A stretch of 35,889 nucleotides of DNA from Oligoflexia bacterium. Its GTDB lineage: Bacteria > Bdellovibrionota > UBA1018. This document shows positions 15,633 through 25,045 of the stretch, in pieces. The stretch spans positions 1-35,889 of the forward strand of contig JACMQW010000031.1 of assembly GCA_014376785.1 (NCBI GenBank). The letters run 5' to 3'. The notes beneath the pieces are model-generated. The model searched no databases, was not told the DNA's origin, and worked only from the letters and a program-made list of their open reading frames with translations. Made by a program: the position numbers and the translations under genes. Every line of letters begins with the position of its first letter. Position 1 is the first letter of the stretch.

Positions 15633-17120
15633 ATGAAGTTGAAAATCGAAATTGTCGGTTGCCTGGCTCTGATAGCAGTTCTCGTCGGATGTGGAAAATC
15701 ATCCGGCCAAAGCGAAAGGATCGCGCAAGCGATCGTTGAAAAACCAAATTGCGATTCTTTAAGAGATCGCGTGTGGTCTGAGCTTTATCGTCAAATAGAA
15801 ATTTATGGCGCTCTCCCTGAGGCGGAATCTGTTTCTAAAGACCTTAGAGCTTCCGCACTCACCGGTCCTCAAGGTGACGCATTCGCCACACTCTACTCAG
15901 AGGTTGCAGATTCCGTGCGCGGATTAGACAGAGAAAATGCCCTACGGGTTCTTGCCGAAACGGAGTTGGGTGATCGCACCGATGACTTGCGCGGAAATCG
16001 TCAAAATCGAATTGAAAATGCGCTGACGAACGTTAAGTCAGAATCCGTAGCAGTAGCCGGACAGTGCGAAAGTAAAGATGTCGTCATGCCGATGGGCGAA
16101 CAAATCGATCCAGTACCGATGTTTGAAAACTGGCGGCAGCGAGTCGGCTCTATTCTTTACGGTGCCTACAAAACAATCTCCGTCGGATACCAGAGCTGCA
16201 GCGCGCTCGCCGCATCCCAAATTAAAACCGCAACGGCCGCAGTCAGTGGGATCGGTGTAATCGGCACTCATAGTAATGGTGTCGGTTCTGTTCGTACGGT
16301 TTTAAATGCATCGCAAATCTATGCAACTAATCCGTACTATGCTTCCCGCGTTTCCCCGCCTAGTGGCTGTTTTACCGCCACGAAATCACCGATCATTTAT
16401 GATTACGGCGGCAAGCCTTACGCCGCATCGACGCTCGGAGTTCTCGATCTAACGAAGAATGCGGGCTCTGGTGGACCTTCGCTCGGAATTGATTGTTCAG
16501 GTTTCGTTACCAGCGCAGTGATGGCCGGAGGTCTTCGTTTGAAGGCGGGGGTGAGCAGCAAGCCTGCACAAGTCGATGGAGTGAGCGCCTCGATGCTCGC
16601 AAGTCCGGTATCGAATGGCCTTTCCTGTTTTTCTCCACTGACGAGCACCAAGACAGAAGACCTTAAGTCGGGTGACATTGTGGCAAACAACGGGCACGTT
16701 TTTATCATCGACCAGGTAGGAATGGATCCGTTCGGAATCAGAAATGCGAAAACATCTGCAGCTTGCGATGCCATTAGTGCGGCACAGTTCGATTTCTCGA
16801 TCATTCAGAGTAGTGCAAGCAAAGGAGGGATCGGGATGAACCGATTCCGAGGTGCAGATTACCTAGCCAGTACGAGTTCATTTCGAAATGGAATGCTCGC
16901 CTATGCAAAGTCATTCTGTAAGGTTCGGCTAGGATTGAGCGCGGCGGTTACTCTGGCAAATAAAACTTTGGCGGTGATCATTCGGCATAAAGGAACACCG
17001 ACTTGTTTGAACCCAGAACCGATTCCGCTGGTCGGTCAGAGTTGCTTAAAAAGTTGCGGGCCCGTCACCGCTTCCGGCCTTGCAATGAGTCGATCAGAAG
17101 CAGCGGAGTTCAACCTTTAA
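15633..17120 (+). CDS. Lipoprotein with NlpC/P60-like cysteine peptidase domain
   Basis: 495 aa. The signal peptide (MKLKIEIVGCLALIAVLVG) ends in a lipobox with Cys20. The C-terminal half contains an NlpC/P60-like papain-fold core: the nucleophile in GIDCSGFVTSAV (Cys288) and, about 65 residues later, DLKSGDIVANNGHVFIIDQVG with His355. This order and spacing match the catalytic Cys-His pair of cell-wall endopeptidases and amidases that cut peptidoglycan stem peptides. The N-terminal 200 residues are helical and unassigned. No Shine-Dalgarno precedes the ATG. The gene follows the long inverted repeat and ends convergent with add (4-nt overlap). The peptidoglycan role is inferred from the fold. 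Confidence 0.8.
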   Translation: MKLKIEIVGCLALIAVLVGCGKSSGQSERIAQAIVEKPNCDSLRDRVWSELYRQIEIYGALPEAESVSKDLRASALTGPQGDAFATLYSEVADSVRGLDRENALRVLAETELGDRTDDLRGNRQNRIENALTNVKSESVAVAGQCESKDVVMPMGEQIDPVPMFENWRQRVGSILYGAYKTISVGYQSCSALAASQIKTATAAVSGIGVIGTHSNGVGSVRTVLNASQIYATNPYYASRVSPPSGCFTATKSPIIYDYGGKPYAASTLGVLDLTKNAGSGGPSLGIDCSGFVTSAVMAGGLRLKAGVSSKPAQVDGVSASMLASPVSNGLSCFSPLTSTKTEDLKSGDIVANNGHVFIIDQVGMDPFGIRNAKTSAACDAISAAQFDFSIIQSSASKGGIGMNRFRGADYLASTSSFRNGMLAYAKSFCKVRLGLSAAVTLANKTLAVIIRHKGTPTCLNPEPIPLVGQSCLKSCGPVTASGLAMSRSEAAEFNL

Positions 17121-18094
17121 TTTCCGTATTCATCAACAGTCAGACCTTTTAAAAAGGAATGTTTGCGCGCGAGGTGAAAACTTTTCCGAATGTTCGCATC
17201 GGAAACTCCCATTACTTCGCGTGCAATGCCGATTTCATCATTTAAAGTATTTCCAAAAATTCCCGGATCGTCCGTATTTAGACTGACTGGGATTCCGAAA
17301 TCGAGAAAAGTCTTGAACGGATGTGTCGCGTAATCAAGCCAAGCGCTCGTCACGCGATTAGAGATCGGACAGTTTTCTAGAAAGATCTGCCGGTCCCTCA
17401 GCACGGTTAAGAGCTGCGAGTCTTCAATCGACCGAATGCCATGGCCAATGCGAGTGGCACCGAGGTATTCGATCGCCGCCCATACGGAGTCCGGTCCAGA
17501 TGCTTCCCCTGCGTGGATTGTGATGGACGCCCCCGCTTGCACCACGGGCTTCATGATTTCGCCGTAGAGTCGGTTTGGATATTCTGCCTCATCTCCCGCG
17601 AGATCCATTCCGATAAACCGCGTTTGGTGTTTCAAGAAGAAGTCCACGCTCTCTGCAATCGAATCGATGCCTAAGTCGCGGGAGCCGATGCAAATGAGTC
17701 CCACGGACAAATCGGGATAGAGGCCTTTCGCGCGCAAAAGGCCTGCTTCGAAAGCATCGAGCGTATCGATCCACGGCAGTTTAGAATGGGAGGTGACAAA
17801 TCCCGGAGAATATCGAAACTCAAGGGTTCTCGTCCCCTCCTGGTAGGCATCTTCACAAGCCTCGAAAGCGGCTCTCTCTAAAACTTCTGGCCGGTCGAGC
17901 ACTTGCGGAAAGAGCGAAAAATTCGCCAAGACCGTTGCAAGGTCTCGCATGGGCTCGTTCAAGATAAATTTCTGCCGAAATTCAGGCAGAGAATCACTGA
18001 GCGGAACTAACCCTCGTTCCTGCGCAAGTTCGAGGAGCGTTGAGAGGCGAACAGACACATCGAGGTGGCGGTGCAGTTCTGTAAACCCAGTCAT
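17117..18094 (-). CDS. add: Adenosine deaminase family protein
   Basis: Zinc amidohydrolase converting adenosine to inosine (purine salvage). 325 aa, a normal length. It shows the metal and catalytic motifs in order: N-terminal HRHLD (H8, H10), HAGE (zinc His plus catalytic Glu), RIGHG, CPISN, and SLNTDDPGIF (two Asp). The start LHRHLDVSVRLSTLLELA resembles bacterial Add. An aminodeoxyfutalosine or adenine deaminase activity cannot be excluded from motifs alone. It is the last gene of a minus-strand cluster, 25 nt after fabI, and overlaps the convergent lipoprotein gene stop by 4 nt. Confidence 0.9.
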   Translation of the reverse strand: MTGFTELHRHLDVSVRLSTLLELAQERGLVPLSDSLPEFRQKFILNEPMRDLATVLANFSLFPQVLDRPEVLERAAFEACEDAYQEGTRTLEFRYSPGFVTSHSKLPWIDTLDAFEAGLLRAKGLYPDLSVGLICIGSRDLGIDSIAESVDFFLKHQTRFIGMDLAGDEAEYPNRLYGEIMKPVVQAGASITIHAGEASGPDSVWAAIEYLGATRIGHGIRSIEDSQLLTVLRDRQIFLENCPISNRVTSAWLDYATHPFKTFLDFGIPVSLNTDDPGIFGNTLNDEIGIAREVMGVSDANIRKSFHLARKHSFLKGLTVDEYGN

Positions 18095-18119
18095 CGATCA
18101 AACCTCGCGGGTCAAAGAG

Positions 18120-18920
18120 TTACATTCCCATCATGTGGGTACCGCTATCGACCATCATCGTCGTTCCGGTGATGTGCTTTCCACCTGGGCCACAGAGGAA
18201 AGCAGCGAGTGCGCCCACATCGGCTTGGTCGATGTTTTCGCGAAGGGGGGTTTTCTCTTCCGACTTGGAAAGCATTTCTCGGAAATTGCGGATTCCCGCA
18301 GCGGCCAACGTTTTCACGGGTCCGGCCGAGATGGCGTTTACACGGATCTTTTTCGGACCCAGATCATTTGCGAGGTACCGCACGGTGGCTTCGAGAGCCG
18401 CCTTCGCGACGCCCATGACGTTGTAATTCTGAACCACGCGGGTAGCGCCAATGTAAGAAAGAGTGACGATGGCTCCGCCTTCGCGAACCCCCTCGATTCG
18501 TTCCATCAACGGTTCTGCCCTCTTTGCGAGGGCCACGAGTGAATAAGCGCTTACGTCCATCGCAAGCAGGAATCCTTCGCGAGACGTGTCCACGAAGCGT
18601 CCTTCCAGGTCTTCGCGGTTTGCGAAGGCTACCGAGTGAATGAGAAAGTCCAGTCCACCGAAAGTATCCTTGATAGAGCGAAAGGCTTGATCCATTTCTG
18701 CTTCGCTTTGAACGTTCATCGGCAGGATTAGTTTTGCTCCGATGCTTTCGGCAAGCGGTCGAACCCGGCGTTCGAGCGATTCGCCGACGTAAGTGAAAGC
18801 AAGCTCACAACCGGCGGCATGCAGATGCTGAGCGATCGCCCAAGCGAGACTCCGCTCATTTGCGACACCGACGATCAAGGCCTTTTTTCCCGCTAACACT
18901 TTTTGAGAGTCCATGCCCAT
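18120..18920 (-). CDS. fabI: Enoyl-ACP reductase (NADH), FabI
   Basis: Last reductive step of fatty-acid elongation: reduces trans-2-enoyl-ACP with NADH. The 266 aa SDR fold has the divergent FabI nucleotide motif (KKALIVGVANERSLAWAIA), VAFANRED after strand 4, and the active site Y156, Y166-x6-K173 (YIGATRVVQNYNVMGVAK). These correspond to E. coli Y146, Y156 and K163 with a constant 10-residue shift. It ends GGKHITGTTMMVDSGTHMMGM. ATG at 18920 or two codons later at 18914; no clear ribosome binding site favours either. It lies 45 nt after the protease-barrel gene on the same strand. Triclosan-type inhibitors act on this family. Confidence 0.96.
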   Translation of the reverse strand: MGMDSQKVLAGKKALIVGVANERSLAWAIAQHLHAAGCELAFTYVGESLERRVRPLAESIGAKLILPMNVQSEAEMDQAFRSIKDTFGGLDFLIHSVAFANREDLEGRFVDTSREGFLLAMDVSAYSLVALAKRAEPLMERIEGVREGGAIVTLSYIGATRVVQNYNVMGVAKAALEATVRYLANDLGPKKIRVNAISAGPVKTLAAAGIRNFREMLSKSEEKTPLRENIDQADVGALAAFLCGPGGKHITGTTMMVDSGTHMMGM

Positions 18921-18965
18921 TTTCTGCCATAGACTGCTCGATAACGAAAGTCCAAGCCGCTTTCC

Positions 18966-21932
18966 TTAAAAGGGGAGGACAGAGGAAGTCGTCACGGAGA
19001 AGAAAACCTCTCCTTCTCCGAAGGCATTCGTGTTGAACCCCTTTTGGTAATCGACGCCGAAAGTCAGAGGGACATAAAGCAGCGCGTCCACATTCAGCCG
19101 AAGTCCCGCTCCCGCCGAAGGGAGGTGTTGGAACTTTGGAATCGAGTTCGGTCGGTAGGTGTCCTCGGCGAACACTTGCATGTAAAGTTGGTTTAGGAAG
19201 AACGGATTGGTTCCCCATCCCCTGAAAATTTGCGAGATCGGAAATCTCAAGTCGGTGGAGAGTGTGACTGCTTCGCGCGAAGAAAATGAAACGGATGGAT
19301 ATCCCCTGATGCCGAATTCGTCATACTGGTCCGAGTAGAGGGAGTTAATCATCCGGTTCCGTCTTCCGCGTGAAAGAGAGCTTGCTTCAAGGTAGGAAAA
19401 ATCGCGGTAGTTCACCTTCATCGCTTTGATCGTCGGAAATAAAACCGTGTGCCCTCCGAGTTGGAAATACTGGGTGTGCTTGAAAATTCCTTTGTAGATT
19501 TCTTTCGCGTTCGCGCCTAGGTCGTATTGCCTTACGCCTAGGATCGTTTCGCCGCCGCGTTCAGGCGCAACCGAGAGTCGCGACGATCGGGCGTTCGAAT
19601 AGCTCAGCGTGAAATCGGCCTGAGGAATGCGTCGATCCCTTCCGAGGAGTCGCGAAGATCCACCCGGCATGTCGTAATAAGCAGCCTGCTCAATCTTATA
19701 TCCCAAGGTCGGCGTAAAAACGTCGGTCGTGCCTTGAAAAGGAAAACTGAGGGTTCCTCCGATTTCGCGGTCTCGGGTAAAAAAGGCACGACCACCGGCG
19801 GAATTCTTTGCGCTGATCACGTCTTTCGTCAGGTTCGAGGCGTAGAGGGCAAGCGTCGGTCCGAAGCTCCGATTTTCGTATTGGACGGAATAATCGGTTG
19901 TTTTCGCTGTCGAGTCGAAAGCACCTAGGGCGAAATACTGATGCCTGAGTGTGTTGTCATAGCCAAACACCTGGGCACCCAAATAAGTCGTGTTCGAATC
20001 AGAGAGAAAGAACGGAGCCCACTGTCTCGGCCAAAGTGTGGGGAGGATGGAGTAGTTTTTCACTTCGATGGGTAAGGCGTCTGCTTCGGTTTTTTCTTTT
20101 TCATCGGGTGAAAAAGCAGGAGCGTCTTCGCCTACCGCGACACGCACTCGTTCGGGATCGATTCCGTTCGGGAAGGATTCAATTTTGGCGAGTGAGAAGC
20201 CTTCTTTCTTCAATACCGAACCAAAGAGTTCATCTCCTCGGAAAGTCGGCAATGCAATGGCTCCCGTCGTGTTCGTGATGAGGGTTGCCTTGCCAGATTT
20301 TTCGTAGCGGTAAACGTTATCCACTCCCGATCGATCCGAAACGAAGTAGAGAGTTCCGCGTCTATCGAACGTCGGGAAACGATTCCGGTAGGCATCACCC
20401 ATGAGAACGGAGAGGGTGTTTTTTTCAATGTTGTAGTAGTAGAGACCGTCGCTTACTTGGCCTCTTTTTTTCCACGAAAATACAATTCCTTTACCATTCG
20501 GAGTGAATTTTGGATTGGCGACCCTTTCGAATGTTGGGACATTGAAAAGTTTTCTTCGCTCTTCAAGCTGTATCCGTCCGCGGCGCTCGGTAATTTTCGA
20601 GAGAGCGAGATTCGTCGCCGATCCCGAGGCTTCGGTGTAGACGATCCACTTTCCGTCTCGTGAAACATCGGGATCGCGGGCCCGAGCCCCACTCGTGAGC
20701 CAATAGGTGTTTCCAGATCTCGGTTCGAACACTCGGAGATCGCTATAGAAAGTGTAGTGCGCCATGGGCGTGTGCAAAGAAGAATACAACACTCTCTGCC
20801 CATCCGGGGTGAACGAGATGCCGGATCCGGAGAACTTATCTTCGATCGTTGTCGGTTCCGACCCGCTTTTCCATGCGCGGAACCTCAGCGTTTGCCATTC
20901 ATCTTCAGAAACCGTCGAGTAAGCGACGAAATTTCCGTCTGGAGAAAAAGCCATCCCATACGAGTCATCGTGAGTGCCATCGAACGGTTCTATTTTCGAA
21001 ATGGGCTGAGATCGAATCTTCGCGAGCTGCGACTCCATTTTCAGATTCGTCCCGGCGACCCAGTCATCCCACAGAGCATACCAATCTTTTCCCGTCGCTT
21101 TCTCCACATTCCCATTAATGAAGTAAGGAACGCGTTCGCTCCCGCGCTCGGTCATGTCGGAGAGAGCACCTGGCTTGGTTCGTTCCGCCGTGTTCATCAG
21201 TGAATACCCAAAAAGGTAAGCCACTTCTCCCGCAGGAAACCGCGGTCGCTTGCCATTTATTTCATCCAGCGACAGATAATCGGGGCGACCCAGTGCTTTT
21301 TCTTCCACAATCGTGCGAAGCAATCCTTCCCAAAACGGAGATCTTCCGCGCCCTCCGCGCGTGAACTTCGTCTCATTGTAAACTGCGTAACCCTCTAACA
21401 TCCAAGATGGCCAAGTCGAGTTCGGGAGCAACACGTCCCCGAAGATGTAGCGGGCAGCGGAGTAAAATCCCCGTGTTGCGTCCATATTTAAAAAGTGGGT
21501 GTACTCGTGGAATACCAAAAGCTTCAACCAGTCTTCGTAATAATCCGTACTGAAGTAGGGATCGGGAGGCGTCAGATAAAGGAGCATTCCGAATCGTGAA
21601 ATCGGCGTAGTGAGTCCATTCGCTGCGTCCGTGTTATCGATCAGGAGAACGTTCACTCGCGTTCTGGGTTCCCAACGCATGTCGGCCTTCATGGCGCTAT
21701 TTGCTTCTTCGTAGAGTCGGGCAACCGTTTCGGCTTGGGCGGTGATTTCTGCTGGGAAGACGAGGTGGAAATGTTCGGTTTTAATCTCTTTCCAGTTCCA
21801 AAATGGTGAAAGTCCGAGCGCATCTCCCGCACCTGCTCGAGCATCGAGCGGGCTAGCGACGCAGATCGTGGTGAGAAGCGAAATAGTTAAAAAAAAGTTC
21901 CTCGTGATTCGAAACCCTCGGAGCTCATTCAT
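18966..21932 (-). CDS. Outer-membrane protein: gluzincin metalloprotease, beta-propeller and beta-barrel
   Basis: 988 aa. A signal peptide (to about residue 33) is followed by a peptidase domain with zinc motif HEYTH (142-146) and a downstream Glu in WMLEGYAVYNE (E180), the gluzincin arrangement (peptidase MA-like). Next come TolB/WD40-like PD40 repeats at about 320-620 (YGMAFSPDGNFVAYST, GISFTPDGQRVLYSS, DPDVSRDGKWIVYTE, PKFTPNGKGIVFSW). The C-terminal 350 residues look like a surface-antigen/Omp85-type beta-barrel with transmembrane-strand patterns and a terminal Phe (TSSVLPF). I infer a barrel-anchored protease with a propeller docking module, periplasmic or surface-facing. It overlaps ygfZ by 8 nt upstream. 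Substrate is unknown. The architecture is stated from motifs; domain edges are approximate. Confidence 0.82.
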   Translation of the reverse strand: MNELRGFRITRNFFLTISLLTTICVASPLDARAGAGDALGLSPFWNWKEIKTEHFHLVFPAEITAQAETVARLYEEANSAMKADMRWEPRTRVNVLLIDNTDAANGLTTPISRFGMLLYLTPPDPYFSTDYYEDWLKLLVFHEYTHFLNMDATRGFYSAARYIFGDVLLPNSTWPSWMLEGYAVYNETKFTRGGRGRSPFWEGLLRTIVEEKALGRPDYLSLDEINGKRPRFPAGEVAYLFGYSLMNTAERTKPGALSDMTERGSERVPYFINGNVEKATGKDWYALWDDWVAGTNLKMESQLAKIRSQPISKIEPFDGTHDDSYGMAFSPDGNFVAYSTVSEDEWQTLRFRAWKSGSEPTTIEDKFSGSGISFTPDGQRVLYSSLHTPMAHYTFYSDLRVFEPRSGNTYWLTSGARARDPDVSRDGKWIVYTEASGSATNLALSKITERRGRIQLEERRKLFNVPTFERVANPKFTPNGKGIVFSWKKRGQVSDGLYYYNIEKNTLSVLMGDAYRNRFPTFDRRGTLYFVSDRSGVDNVYRYEKSGKATLITNTTGAIALPTFRGDELFGSVLKKEGFSLAKIESFPNGIDPERVRVAVGEDAPAFSPDEKEKTEADALPIEVKNYSILPTLWPRQWAPFFLSDSNTTYLGAQVFGYDNTLRHQYFALGAFDSTAKTTDYSVQYENRSFGPTLALYASNLTKDVISAKNSAGGRAFFTRDREIGGTLSFPFQGTTDVFTPTLGYKIEQAAYYDMPGGSSRLLGRDRRIPQADFTLSYSNARSSRLSVAPERGGETILGVRQYDLGANAKEIYKGIFKHTQYFQLGGHTVLFPTIKAMKVNYRDFSYLEASSLSRGRRNRMINSLYSDQYDEFGIRGYPSVSFSSREAVTLSTDLRFPISQIFRGWGTNPFFLNQLYMQVFAEDTYRPNSIPKFQHLPSAGAGLRLNVDALLYVPLTFGVDYQKGFNTNAFGEGEVFFSVTTSSVLPF

Positions 21933-22830
21933 AATCGGCGATCCTCTCGATCAAAGCATTCAGCTGCGGTTGATTAGATTGATCGATCTTCAACTCTTTG
22001 CCCACTTGAAGGACATTCTTTCTCAACAGTGTCAGCGCGGAGAAGCCTCCGTTCGGTGATGAGATGACGCTCGAGAGCACTCCGACCTCGATTCCCTCCG
22101 GGGAAAGAACTTTCGCTCCGGGTTCGGGAATCGCACCTTTTTCTCCGTACAAAAGGGTGAGCCTCTTCGCGGGTGATCCAAGAGAGATGATTTTCTCGAT
22201 GACTTCTTGCCCGGGGTAGCAGCCTTTGTTGTCGGCAATTCCCTTCCTCATTCCAATTTCCAAGGGATTGGAGTCGAATAATAATTCACAGTTCACTTTA
22301 GGCGTCAGGTTCAGAATGCGATCTCTTTCGAGCTCTTCGGGCAGTGAGTTTTCAGCGTGAGAAGTTCGGATAAATTTTTCTAAGTCGACATCTGTTCCCC
22401 ACGCACTTAACCAGGGTTTGCCGTAAGAGGACTTTTCACCGGAGAAGAGTAGCACGTTTTCTCGCTCGACGAAGTGGTTTTCGGGAACGATGTCCAAACC
22501 GAAAATCCATACATTCTTCAAATCCGATTTCGCGTTCAGCTCTACTTTTTCTGAAAACGTCATTTCGTCGAGTACGCGTACAAATTCGTCTCTCCATTTG
22601 GATTCCGAACCTCCGTCGATTTCGATCCAAAAGGAGTCTTCCGATACACAGGCGAGTCGAAACGACGCCCGAATTTTCCCCTGCGCGGAAAGCAAAAAGC
22701 CGGGTTTGAAGTCACCTGGGTCCATGTTCCGAACATCCAGAGTGGCGATGCGGTGGAGGAGGTCTCGCGCGTCGCGGCCACGAAATTCGAAAATAAAAGT
22801 ACTCAGGGCGAAAGTCACGCTAGGGGTCAT
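21925..22830 (-). CDS. ygfZ: YgfZ/GcvT-like folate-binding protein (Fe-S cluster factor)
   Basis: Tetrahydrofolate-dependent protein that helps assemble or repair some [4Fe-4S] enzymes (such as MiaB). It carries the diagnostic KGCYPGQEV motif with Cys204, in a GcvT-like fold (FRGRDARDLLHRIATLDVRN, LLSAQGKIRASFRL). I set the start at ATG 22830 (301 aa), which has AAGGA 8 nt upstream; a TTG at 22875 would add 15 residues unlike the family. Two radical-SAM or Fe-S enzymes elsewhere, such as KamA, might benefit, but this is only inference. First gene of the ygfZ-protease-fabI-add cluster, divergent from the yhaM-like gene. Confidence 0.92.
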   Translation of the reverse strand: MTPSVTFALSTFIFEFRGRDARDLLHRIATLDVRNMDPGDFKPGFLLSAQGKIRASFRLACVSEDSFWIEIDGGSESKWRDEFVRVLDEMTFSEKVELNAKSDLKNVWIFGLDIVPENHFVERENVLLFSGEKSSYGKPWLSAWGTDVDLEKFIRTSHAENSLPEELERDRILNLTPKVNCELLFDSNPLEIGMRKGIADNKGCYPGQEVIEKIISLGSPAKRLTLLYGEKGAIPEPGAKVLSPEGIEVGVLSSVISSPNGGFSALTLLRKNVLQVGKELKIDQSNQPQLNALIERIADYE

Positions 22831-22947
22831 GGGAGAGGTCCTTCCATAAAAATCTATATCAGGCGGACGTTCCAAGAAAGCGATGTTCCGAAGGAACGGC
22901 CATCGATAGTCGCGCTTTCCGGATCATTTTCGTGATAGTTTGAACCC

Positions 22948-23958
22948 ATGTTTGTGACTAAATCGCAGTTCATTCGGGATTTGAAAGATAAAGAAACCGT
23001 TTCTTCCCCTTTCTTGGTGAAGTTTTCCGCCGTGGGAGCGGATAAAAACGGAAAATCTTTTATGAACGTTATTCTCATGGACCGGACCGGCGAAATTGAA
23101 GCCCGAATTTGGGAAGACGTTCCGCGTTATATTGGTGCCGTGGTTCGCGATAATTTCATTCATGTCGAAGGGAAAGTTCAAACCTACCAGGGACGAAAAC
23201 AGTTGGTCATGAATCGCGTGCAACCCCTCCGGGAAGACGAAGTCGAAGTGAAGGATTTCGTTACCGAAGGAACCCTCGATGTGGAGTCGTTGTACTCTGA
23301 GCTCCTCGGTTTCGTCGCGAGCATGTCAGATCCTTATTACAAGGCCCTTTGCGAAGCGACCCTCCGGGATGATCCGGAAATCACAGATAAAGTAAAAAGG
23401 GCACCGGCCGCGAAATCCGTCCACCACGCGTATAAGGGTGGTTTACTCGAGCACGTGATTTCCATATCGAAGATCCTCGACGGATTAGCGAAGCATTACG
23501 GCCACATTGTTGATCGCGATCTGCTGCTATTCGGCGGATTTTTTCACGACATCGGTAAAATTTGGGAACTCAGTTTTGATCGGACCACGGACTACACGAC
23601 CGAAGGAAAACTCATCGGTCACCTCGTCATGGGAACTGAACTCATCGATCGGAAAATCGCCGAGCTCGAATCCGTGCCAGGCCGCATCCCGGGTAAGTTT
23701 CCGACCGAAAAGCGACTTCTCGCAAAGCATGTTGTCCTCTCTCATCATGGACTTTTAGAATACGGATCGCCGAAGCGTCCGAAATGCCTGGAGGCGTTGA
23801 TCGTTCACTACGTGGATGACTTGGATTCGAAAGTGAACGCGATTTCGCGATTTATCGAAGCAGATCAAGCACCGGGCGAATGGACCCAAATGAATAAGAT
23901 GTATGAGCGATTCTTCTTTAAACCGGAATGGGCAAGGAATCAGCCCTCTCAAATCTAA
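22948..23958 (+). CDS. yhaM: OB-fold/HD-domain 3'-5' exoribonuclease, YhaM-like
   Basis: 336 aa. An N-terminal OB-fold nucleic-acid-binding domain (about residues 20-100: FLVKFSAVGADKNGKSFMNVILMDRTGEIEARIWED, FIHVEGKVQTYQGRKQLVMNRV) is followed by an HD metal-dependent hydrolase domain with HHAYKGGLLEHV, FFHDIGKIWE (H200 D201), HLVMGTELI and HHGLLEYGSP. This is the full architecture of the YhaM/CBF1 family, Mn2+-dependent 3'-5' RNA/ssDNA exonucleases. It has a divergent promoter region with ygfZ (117 nt). The unknown anchored-protein gene follows after 25 nt, so they may share a transcript. Confidence 0.9.
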   Translation: MFVTKSQFIRDLKDKETVSSPFLVKFSAVGADKNGKSFMNVILMDRTGEIEARIWEDVPRYIGAVVRDNFIHVEGKVQTYQGRKQLVMNRVQPLREDEVEVKDFVTEGTLDVESLYSELLGFVASMSDPYYKALCEATLRDDPEITDKVKRAPAAKSVHHAYKGGLLEHVISISKILDGLAKHYGHIVDRDLLLFGGFFHDIGKIWELSFDRTTDYTTEGKLIGHLVMGTELIDRKIAELESVPGRIPGKFPTEKRLLAKHVVLSHHGLLEYGSPKRPKCLEALIVHYVDDLDSKVNAISRFIEADQAPGEWTQMNKMYERFFFKPEWARNQPSQI

Positions 23959-23983
23959 TCCGAGTTCAGTGAGGGAGTAGGGG

Positions 23984-25045
23984 ATGCAGAGAGAGACAGC
24001 GGTCGCACTCGCCACGCTGATCATTCTTGTTTCGTTTGTTTTCGTCTATCGAGCAAATCGGGTTCCCCAGGCAAGCTTCGAAAAAATCAGATCTTCACCG
24101 TCGCTCACAAAGCGAAGAACGGGACCGCGATCTCTGTTGTTGTCAGAGGCGTCCAAGACCGAATTTCCGAGTCCACGCGTTAACCCGTCTTCCGCGTCTA
24201 GTGCTTTCCTGAGAAATGAGCGCAGTGGTAGACTTCGCTCACGCGGAGAGTCTCCTTACCCTGGGGACTCGATTTGCGACCTCATTTGGACCGCAAATCA
24301 GGAATCGGAGCAGCCAGGCGCGGCGGAGTCGCTCATGAATGCGCTCGATCCAGCCGGGAACTCAGAGGACGTTGCGCTATTCCGGATGCTGCTTCAGTCG
24401 GGAGGAGAGAAAGTGAGAGACGCGGACCGCGAACTTCGCTCCGAGTCCGCGCGGGAGATTTCTCTCCTGGCCCGGTTGGGTGTCGTGGGTTTCGCCACCC
24501 CAAACGTTGCGGGACCCCAGACTTCGATCGATCCGTCAGATTTTAGCCGAGTCGAAAAAATGTCTGAGTTGGATCCTTCGAATGCCTTTTGGCCACTCCT
24601 GAAATATCGACTGCTTAGGGATCAAGGAGTTCCCGAAGCAGTGCGAACGGACTGGCTGCTAGAAGCCGCGCAGTCGCGTGAATACCGGGATCCACTCCAG
24701 TCCTTTTATCAGGCGTTACAATCCCAGACTCTGGATGATCCCCGGAAATTTGCGGCTTACTCCCTGTTGGCGACCCAGACTCCTGCCCTTTCAAAGGATC
24801 CGATATTCGACCTGCACATTCCGGTTTCACAGGATTCCCGAGTTAATTCGGCGGTCAACGAACTTCGCGGAAAAATTAAAATCACCCAGAATCGGGCGCA
24901 AGATAACGCGCTTTTCACGGAAGCGTCCGACCCTTCCGCATGCGACGAAGAGCGAGTCCTTCAGTTTTATCAGACCAAAGTTAAGGAAGCCGAAACAGGC
25001 GTTTCGAATTCGCAGTCGTCACCTTCGCCACTTCCTCGAAACTGA
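23984..25045 (+). CDS. Membrane-anchored protein of unknown function
   Basis: 353 aa. One N-terminal hydrophobic helix (VALATLIILVSFVFVYRA, residues about 5-22) with a short cytoplasmic tail predicts a periplasmic protein anchored in the inner membrane. After it comes an Arg/Ser-rich low-complexity stretch (about 30-90), then mostly helical sequence with possible TPR-like character (SNAFWPLLKYRLLRDQGVPEAVRTDWLLEAAQ, PLQSFYQALQSQTLDDPRKFAAYSLLA). I recognise no family. The start has GGGAG upstream. The end overlaps convergent tatD by 65 nt. The frame is open throughout and has normal codon use, so I consider it real. Confidence 0.7.
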   Translation: MQRETAVALATLIILVSFVFVYRANRVPQASFEKIRSSPSLTKRRTGPRSLLLSEASKTEFPSPRVNPSSASSAFLRNERSGRLRSRGESPYPGDSICDLIWTANQESEQPGAAESLMNALDPAGNSEDVALFRMLLQSGGEKVRDADRELRSESAREISLLARLGVVGFATPNVAGPQTSIDPSDFSRVEKMSELDPSNAFWPLLKYRLLRDQGVPEAVRTDWLLEAAQSREYRDPLQSFYQALQSQTLDDPRKFAAYSLLATQTPALSKDPIFDLHIPVSQDSRVNSAVNELRGKIKITQNRAQDNALFTEASDPSACDEERVLQFYQTKVKEAETGVSNSQSSPSPLPRN

